A DNA stretch of 13,815 nt from Neisseriaceae bacterium (GTDB taxonomy: Bacteria; Pseudomonadota; Gammaproteobacteria; Burkholderiales; Neisseriaceae). The DNA lies in NCBI GenBank assembly GCA_030146285.1, contig JASLBZ010000226.1, positions 1 through 13,815 of the forward strand, written 5' to 3'. This document shows, one piece after another, positions 6,584-10,845 of this stretch (the first letter of the stretch is position 1; each line of letters opens with the position of its first letter). The notes beneath the pieces were generated by a model that saw only the letters and a program-made list of their open reading frames with translations, did not search any database and was not told the origin of the DNA. A program made the translations under genes and the position numbers.

Positions 6584-7103
6584 AATAAAAAAACAACCTG
6601 ATTTTAAGCCTTCGATGGCATGGTTACTTAAAAATCCATGGTGCTTTTTGGGCTTTGGTTTTGGCTCAGGTTTGGCGCCTAAAGCACCCGGTACATTTGG
6701 CACGCTTCCTGCATTGCCCATCACTGCTTTGTTGCTGACTTTGGGTATGTCTTCGATTGGTATTGTGATTTTGTCGGTGATTTTGTTTGTTGTTGGCATT
6801 CACATTTGCAATGTTTCTGAACAAAAAGTGGGCGTGGAAGATTATGGTGGTATTGTCTGGGATGAAATTGTTGCCATGATGTTGATTCTGGCATTTGTGC
6901 CGATGACATGGACTGCATGGGCAATTGCTTTTGCTGTGTTTCGGTTTTTTGACGCAGTCAAACCATGGCCAATTCGTTGGTTAGATGCGCATATGTCAGG
7001 AGGTCTTGGCATTATGGTGGATGATATTTTGGCTGCCGTGTTTAGTTTGGTGGTTTTGTTTGGCTTATATGCCTCTTTTGGTATTTTAGTTTGGTCTTGG
7101 TGA
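6576..7103 (+). CDS. pgpA: Phosphatidylglycerophosphatase A
   Basis: A 175-residue membrane phosphatase, close to the 172 of E. coli PgpA, that removes phosphate from phosphatidylglycerol phosphate to make phosphatidylglycerol in the inner membrane. Family blocks are GSGLAPKAPGTFGTLPALP (30-48), the acidic EDYGGIVWDEIV (88-99), and the FRFFDAVKPWPI ... GGLGIMVDD stretch (122-150) with the metal-binding aspartates. Hydrophobic segments lie at about 47-76, 99-121 and 150-172. I start it at the ATG at 6576, inside the end of thiL (ATGAGTAA overlap, 8 bases), which gives the family's usual N-terminus. The nearest ribosome site (AAGGA) is rather far, so translation is probably coupled to thiL. The frame is open further upstream within thiL, but that would add non-family sequence. 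Confidence 0.94.
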   Translation: MSKIKKQPDFKPSMAWLLKNPWCFLGFGFGSGLAPKAPGTFGTLPALPITALLLTLGMSSIGIVILSVILFVVGIHICNVSEQKVGVEDYGGIVWDEIVAMMLILAFVPMTWTAWAIAFAVFRFFDAVKPWPIRWLDAHMSGGLGIMVDDILAAVFSLVVLFGLYASFGILVWSW

Positions 7104-7105
7104 GA

Positions 7106-7480
7106 ATGAATACAATTGCAATTGAAGTGAGCGTGACACCTGAATACATGGCAGATCAAAGTGATGTGGCCAATGATTTTTATGCTTTTATCTATCACAT
7201 TGAAGTCACTAATCTCAGTGATGAAGTGATGACTTTACGCCAGCGTTATTGGAAAATCGTTGATGCCTTTGGCAAGGTGAAAGAGGTCTCTGGTGATGGC
7301 GTCGTTGGTGAAGAACCTGCGTTAGAGCCGGGTGATTCTTTTGCTTATACCAGCTCCGTGAGCTTGCACACTCCTTGGGGTGTGATGGGTGGGCATTATA
7401 CTTTTGAAACGGAAACAGGTGATTGGGTCAAGGTTTTGATTCATGAATTTAAGTTGCAAGCCAAAATTACGTTACAATAA
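7106..7480 (+). CDS. apaG: ApaG domain protein
   Basis: A 124-residue single-domain ApaG protein (E. coli 125), a small fibronectin-III-like beta sandwich. Mutants have been linked with cobalt resistance, magnesium efflux and Ap4A levels, but the biochemical role is unsettled. The signature runs from GDGVVGEEPALEPG (69-82) to YTSSVSLHTPWGVMGGHY (86-103), with RYWKIVD at about 47-53. I chose the ATG at 7106, two bases after the pgpA stop. The frame is open a little upstream (GTG at 7100 overlapping the pgpA stop), and GGTGAG lies too close to the ATG to be an ideal ribosome site, so the GTG is an alternative start. Tight spacing indicates co-transcription and coupled translation with thiL-pgpA. 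Confidence 0.93.
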   Translation: MNTIAIEVSVTPEYMADQSDVANDFYAFIYHIEVTNLSDEVMTLRQRYWKIVDAFGKVKEVSGDGVVGEEPALEPGDSFAYTSSVSLHTPWGVMGGHYTFETETGDWVKVLIHEFKLQAKITLQ

Positions 7481-7518
7481 AGTTCATATCCTAAAAAAGT
7501 TATAACACAGAAAAAATC

Positions 7519-8808
7519 ATGATGCGACGCAGTTTAAAAAGTTATCTTGCCTCTTTGTCTATTATTTTGGGTATTGTCATTGGGGGAATCATTGGCTATG
7601 TACTGGGACCAGAAGGCATCAGTTTTTCTGCTTTTGGTCAGATGTGGCATTTGAGTTCGACAACGTTTAAGCCTGTAGGGCAGTTGTTTTTAAACATGAT
7701 GTTCGTGACCATTGTGCCTTTGGTGTTTGTCAGTATATTGGCTTCTATCACCAAAACCAAGCAAGGCATGCGCCTAAAAAGAATTCTACTCAGTGCTGTT
7801 TTTGTTTTTGTTTCCACTGCCAGTATTATTGCAGTGGTGAGCTATTTTGGTTTTTTGTGGTATGACCCCATTCGGGATTTTAATGTCAGTCAATTAATAC
7901 AAAACCAACCCATGGACAATCATGTTCAATTGCTTAGCATGAGTGATATGTTGGTCAATACATTCTCGGCTGGCGATTTTCTGGATTTGTTTCGCCGAAA
8001 TAACTTACTGGCATTGATTGTATTTTCTTTTTTACTTGGCACTGCAATTTTGCTAACAGGTGAAAAGGCGCGTCCCATTGTCAACTTGGTGGATGCCGCT
8101 CAAGAAGTGATTTTGAAGCTGGTTAAACTCATCATGTACGCAGCTCCCATTGGCATGGGGTGTTATTTTGCTGACATCATTGGTGAACTTGGGCCCAAAG
8201 TAGTGGGCGCATATGCACAGGTTTTGGTGCTGTATTTGGTGATTACCATGATTGCATTTTTTGGGTTGAATACCATTTATGCTTTTTTGGCAGCAGGCAC
8301 AGATGGTGTTAAAGTTTTTTGGAAAAATGCGCTTACGCCATCACTCACAGCCATTGCGACCACATCAAGCGCTGCTTGTATTCCTGTGAATCTGATTGCG
8401 GCACAAAAAATGAATATTCCCGATGACATTGCTGAGACCATTATTCCGTTGGGGGCAAATACCCACAAAGATGGCTCAGTTATGGGTGGGGTTTTTAAGA
8501 TTATGTTTGTGCTGGCTTTGGTGGGGGTTTCTGCCAAAAGCGTTCCCATGTTCATTGCGATTATATTGGTAGCATTGTTGGTGGGGATTGTGATTGGTGC
8601 GATTCCCAGTGGTGGGTTGACGGCAGAAGTCATGATTTGCACCTTGTTTGGTGTACCAGTTGAGTATGTGGGCATTATTTTGGTCATCAGTATTATTATT
8701 GATATCCCTGCGACCTTGTTAAATGCAACGGGCAATAATGTTTGCGTGATGTTGATTACTCGATTGGTTGAAGGGCGTGGCTGGTTACATAAAAAACACG
8801 TGATATAA
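7519..8808 (+). CDS. SLC1/DAACS-family dicarboxylate/amino acid:cation symporter, atypical binding site
   Basis: A 429-residue inner-membrane secondary transporter of the GltPh/DctA/SstT family. It shows about eight hydrophobic segments and the two re-entrant hairpins: HP1 around ATTSSAACIPV (280-290) and HP2 around IPSGGLTAEV (362-371). The TM7 motif, usually NMDGT, reads HKDGS (316-320). TM8 reads DIPATLLNATGNN (395-407), so alanine (A398) stands at the position of GltPh R397 and asparagine (N406) at that of D405. These changes argue against an acidic amino acid substrate and for altered cation coupling; the real substrate is unknown. The ATG at 7519 (a second follows at once) has no clear ribosome site. 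It lies 38 bases after apaG and may be read through from that run. A terminator follows the stop. Confidence 0.87.
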   Translation: MMRRSLKSYLASLSIILGIVIGGIIGYVLGPEGISFSAFGQMWHLSSTTFKPVGQLFLNMMFVTIVPLVFVSILASITKTKQGMRLKRILLSAVFVFVSTASIIAVVSYFGFLWYDPIRDFNVSQLIQNQPMDNHVQLLSMSDMLVNTFSAGDFLDLFRRNNLLALIVFSFLLGTAILLTGEKARPIVNLVDAAQEVILKLVKLIMYAAPIGMGCYFADIIGELGPKVVGAYAQVLVLYLVITMIAFFGLNTIYAFLAAGTDGVKVFWKNALTPSLTAIATTSSAACIPVNLIAAQKMNIPDDIAETIIPLGANTHKDGSVMGGVFKIMFVLALVGVSAKSVPMFIAIILVALLVGIVIGAIPSGGLTAEVMICTLFGVPVEYVGIILVISIIIDIPATLLNATGNNVCVMLITRLVEGRGWLHKKHVI

Positions 8809-8833
8809 AAAACCGGCTTATGCCGGTTTTTTT
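8807..8833. terminator. Bidirectional intrinsic terminator
   Basis: A stem ACCGGC / GCCGGT with TTAT loop (8812-8827) is flanked by six A and seven T. It overlaps the last bases of the symporter gene and stops plus-strand transcription. In reverse it serves bcp, whose stop codon is 38 bases away on the minus strand. Confidence 0.9.
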
Positions 8834-8871
8834 GTGATTGGGCAGTACTTCAGGAAGCCTAATCAAATAAT

Positions 8872-9315
8872 TTATTTAGCTTGAATGGCTGCTAAAACGG
8901 CATCCACATGGCCTGCAACTTTAACTTTGCGCCATTCGTGTTCAATTTCACTGTTGGTGTTCAATACAAAGGTACTGCGTTCAATGCCAAAGCCCAGTTT
9001 GCCAAACATGTTTTTTTCTTTGATGACATTAAAGAGTTTGCAAACCGTTTCATCTTGGTCAGATAGCAAAGCAAAATTCAATTCTTGTTTGCCTGAAAAA
9101 TTGTCATGAGATTTGATGCTGTCGCGTGAAATGCCCACAACGGTATAACCTAGAGCCGTGAATTTTTCCAAATTGTCACGAAAATCCTGTGCTTCTGTGG
9201 TGCAACCTGGCGTGCTGTCTTTGGGATAAAAATACAGCACCAATGGTAAATGCTCTGTACTGATGAAAGTCGTGCCACCGCTTGCAGGTAGAGTAAATTG
9301 ATATTGTTCAGACAT
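8872..9315 (-). CDS. bcp: Thioredoxin-dependent peroxiredoxin, Bcp/PrxQ type
   Basis: A 147-residue cytosolic peroxiredoxin reducing hydrogen peroxide and organic peroxides with thiols as electron source. The active site is YPKDSTPGCTTEAQDFRD with peroxidatic C38, T35 and P36, and R113 in GIERSTFVL. In E. coli Bcp a resolving cysteine follows five residues after the peroxidatic one; here that position is Q43. The only other cysteine is C92 (ETVCKLF), which aligns with E. coli C99, not known to be essential. The enzyme is thus probably 1-Cys-like, relying on an external thiol. The N-terminus is slightly shorter than in E. coli. The ATG at 9315 has GGGAA eight bases upstream. It is a single-gene unit with its own promoter and shares the terminator at 8807-8833. 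Confidence 0.93.
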   Translation of the reverse strand: MSEQYQFTLPASGGTTFISTEHLPLVLYFYPKDSTPGCTTEAQDFRDNLEKFTALGYTVVGISRDSIKSHDNFSGKQELNFALLSDQDETVCKLFNVIKEKNMFGKLGFGIERSTFVLNTNSEIEHEWRKVKVAGHVDAVLAAIQAK

Positions 9316-9344
9316 GATTTATTCCCAAATAGATGTGGATATTG

Positions 9345-9350
9345 ATTATA
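9345..9350 (-). promoter_or_regulatory. Candidate -10 box of the bcp promoter
   Basis: The minus strand has a perfect TATAAT, preceded by GGGT, which would start transcription about 22 bases before the bcp ATG. No good -35 stands 17 bases upstream (CAGAAA). An inverted repeat, GCAGCAT (9360-9366) and ATGCTGC (9390-9396), lies over and beyond the -35 position and could bind an activator or repressor. Confidence 0.5.
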
Positions 9351-9495
9351 ACCCGTCTGGCAGCATATTTCTGATTTAGTACCAAAGTCATGCTGCGTCA
9401 TGGACTTCTAAAAGGGGAGTTGGATTCTGTTTTTTGTCTTTTTTTATGCGAATAAATTGAGATTTCTTGAATAAAATAACCCAGATGACAAAATT

Positions 9496-9546
9496 TTGAC
9501 AAATTTGCTCACCTTCATGCAATCTATCAACAATAATGGCTATAGT
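9496..9546 (+). promoter_or_regulatory. Possible promoter elements before the YfeH-like transporter
   Basis: A perfect TTGACA (9496-9501) and a good -10-like TATAGT (9541-9546) occur upstream of the start at 9590, but they are 39 bases apart and cannot be one promoter. TATAGT with a poor -35 (ATGCAA, 9517-9522, 18-base spacer) is the more workable pair. Nothing else is recognisable in 9316-9589. Confidence 0.3.
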
Positions 9547-9589
9547 ATGCTGTTTCATGATAACCAAAATATAAAAGAGGATGTATGTC

Positions 9590-10594
9590 ATGGCGCAATT
9601 TCAAGCACTGCTGCAAAAACTGAAAATTGACACTTTTTTGCTATTGCTAATCGGTGTGATTGTTTTGGCTTCCGTATTTCCCAGTGCGGGAAACACCAAG
9701 ATTTTTTTTGATTACTTAACCACAGCTGCCATTGCGCTGCTTTTTTTTATGCATGGTGCAAAATTATCGCGTGATGCGATTCGACAGGGCATGGGGCATT
9801 GGCGTTTGCACCTACTGGTGTTCGCCAGCACCTTTGTTATTTTCCCATTAATGGGCTTGGCAATGCACTTTATGGTACCGGTTTGGATGTCCCCGACCAT
9901 TTATATGGGCTTTTTGTATATGTGTGCTTTGCCCGCTACCGTACAGTCTGCCATTGCCTTTACTTCGATTGCCGGCGGTAATGTACCTGCTGCCATTTGC
10001 AGTGCATCGGCTTCGAGTATCTTGGGCGTATTCCTCTCGCCAGTATTGGTGAGTGTTCTCATGGGTGCTGAAGGCGATGCACAAGCCATGGATACCACCA
10101 ATGCCATTATGGAAATTCTGTTGAAATTAATGCTGCCATTTGTATTGGGGCATTTGGCAAGACCATTGATTGCCCAGTGGGTAAATCGCCATTTGAAATT
10201 GGTACGCGTAACCGATCAGTCTTCTATTTTATTGGTGGTTTATGTGGCGTTTAGTGAGGCCGTGGTGGAAGGGATTTGGAATAAAGTCGATGGCCATTCT
10301 TTACTCATGATTGGTGTGATTAGCTGCATGATGTTGGCAGTCATTATCGCCATTAATACATATTGCGCAAGATTATTGGGTTTTAATAAAGAAGATGAGA
10401 TTACCATTGTGTTTTGTGGTTCGAAAAAAAGCTTGGCCAATGGTGTACCGATGGCAAATGTTTTGTTCCCGGCACACATTGTAGGGGTGATGTTATTGCC
10501 TCTGATGATTTTTCATCAGATTCAATTGATGGTGTGTTCAATCATGGCGCAGCGCTATGGCAAACGATTGGATAAGCACAAAGCCGAGTATTGA
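9590..10594 (+). CDS. Bile acid:sodium symporter family protein (YfeH-like)
   Basis: A 334-residue inner-membrane protein with about nine to ten hydrophobic segments, matching the SBF-like family of E. coli YfeH (332 residues) in length. The C-terminal motif FCGSKKSLANGVPMANVLF (275-293) and the middle MCALPATVQSAIAFTSIAGG (111-130) are characteristic. The family belongs to the bile/arsenite/riboflavin transporter superfamily and its members' substrates are mostly unknown, so I assign no substrate. I chose the ATG at 9590, nine bases after AGAGG; the ATG at 9581 abuts that ribosome site and would be poorly read. It is divergent from bcp and followed eight bases after the stop by a terminator, so it appears to be a single-gene unit. 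Confidence 0.88.
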   Translation: MAQFQALLQKLKIDTFLLLLIGVIVLASVFPSAGNTKIFFDYLTTAAIALLFFMHGAKLSRDAIRQGMGHWRLHLLVFASTFVIFPLMGLAMHFMVPVWMSPTIYMGFLYMCALPATVQSAIAFTSIAGGNVPAAICSASASSILGVFLSPVLVSVLMGAEGDAQAMDTTNAIMEILLKLMLPFVLGHLARPLIAQWVNRHLKLVRVTDQSSILLVVYVAFSEAVVEGIWNKVDGHSLLMIGVISCMMLAVIIAINTYCARLLGFNKEDEITIVFCGSKKSLANGVPMANVLFPAHIVGVMLLPLMIFHQIQLMVCSIMAQRYGKRLDKHKAEY

Positions 10595-10601
10595 TAGACG
10601 C

Positions 10602-10632
10602 AAAAAAGCCTCGTTAAAAACGAGGCTTTTTC
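10602..10632. terminator. Bidirectional intrinsic terminator for the transporter and ffs
   Basis: A perfect 8-bp stem GCCTCGTT / AACGAGGC (10608-10615, 10619-10626) is flanked by six A and five T. It stands just after the plus-strand transporter and just past the 3' end of the minus-strand ffs gene, so it can end both transcripts. Confidence 0.92.
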
Positions 10633-10642
10633 TAAATGAGGT

Positions 10643-10738
10643 GGCGAGCCAGACCCCCGGCACTGGTTAATTTCAGAGTGGGCTGCTGACTTCCGCCCCT
10701 GACCCCTTGCTCCGAACAACCATGCGAGGAGACCCGCC
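10643..10738 (-). ncRNA. ffs: 4.5S RNA, signal recognition particle RNA (small bacterial type)
   Basis: The minus strand carries the universally conserved SRP apical domain: GGGTCAGG, a GGAA tetraloop closed by C-G, then AGCAGCC (AGGGGCGGAAGTCAGCAGCC, about 10699-10680). The two ends pair (GGCGGG with CTCGCC), and GCATGGT pairs with ACCAGTGC to give the long hairpin of about 96 bases expected for the Alu-less type. GTGCCGGG near the 3' half also matches E. coli 4.5S RNA. The RNA binds Ffh and FtsY for co-translational membrane targeting. A promoter with perfect TATAAT lies just upstream and an intrinsic terminator just downstream. The exact processed ends are estimated from the pairing. Confidence 0.92.
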
Positions 10739-10751
10739 GTTGATGATTTGC

Positions 10752-10779
10752 ATTATACCAGTATTTTTCAAAAACCCAA
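10752..10779 (-). promoter_or_regulatory. ffs promoter
   Basis: The minus strand has a perfect extended -10, TGGTATAAT, with TATAAT at 10757-10752. A weak -35 (TTGGGT, 10779-10774) stands 16 bases away. Transcription would start near 10745, a few bases before the mature 5' end. A strong extended -10 fits a highly expressed small stable RNA. Confidence 0.75.
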
Positions 10780-10789
10780 GCCTATTTTT

Positions 10790-10831
10790 CATTCTTTCAG
10801 GCTGCCAATCAATAGGCAGCCTGAAAGAATG
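10790..10831. repeat. Inverted DNA uptake sequence pair (17-bp dyad)
   Basis: CATTCTTTCAGGCTGCC (10790-10806) and its exact reverse complement (10815-10831) flank an 8-base loop. The right arm contains AGGCAGCCTGAA (10814-10825), the uptake word described for Kingella-type Neisseriaceae; the left arm carries the same word with one end mismatch. In Neisseriaceae such paired uptake sequences often sit after genes and act as terminators. Here it lies 14 bases past the stop of the DUF3683 gene, but no T tract follows the stem in that direction. It is also just upstream of the ffs promoter. Confidence 0.8.
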
Positions 10832-10845
10832 CTTAAGTCATTGTT

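Noticed and set aside
6697..6713. Sigma-54-like -24/-12 sequence (TTGGCAC-N5-CTGC)
   Set aside because: It lies in the pgpA coding region in a conserved protein block (GTFGTLPALP), the -12 half is imperfect, and nothing downstream needs it.
9388..9591. 67-codon minus-strand open frame across the bcp-transporter gap
   Set aside because: No ribosome site, its start overlaps the transporter start, and the composition is that of AT-rich noncoding DNA.
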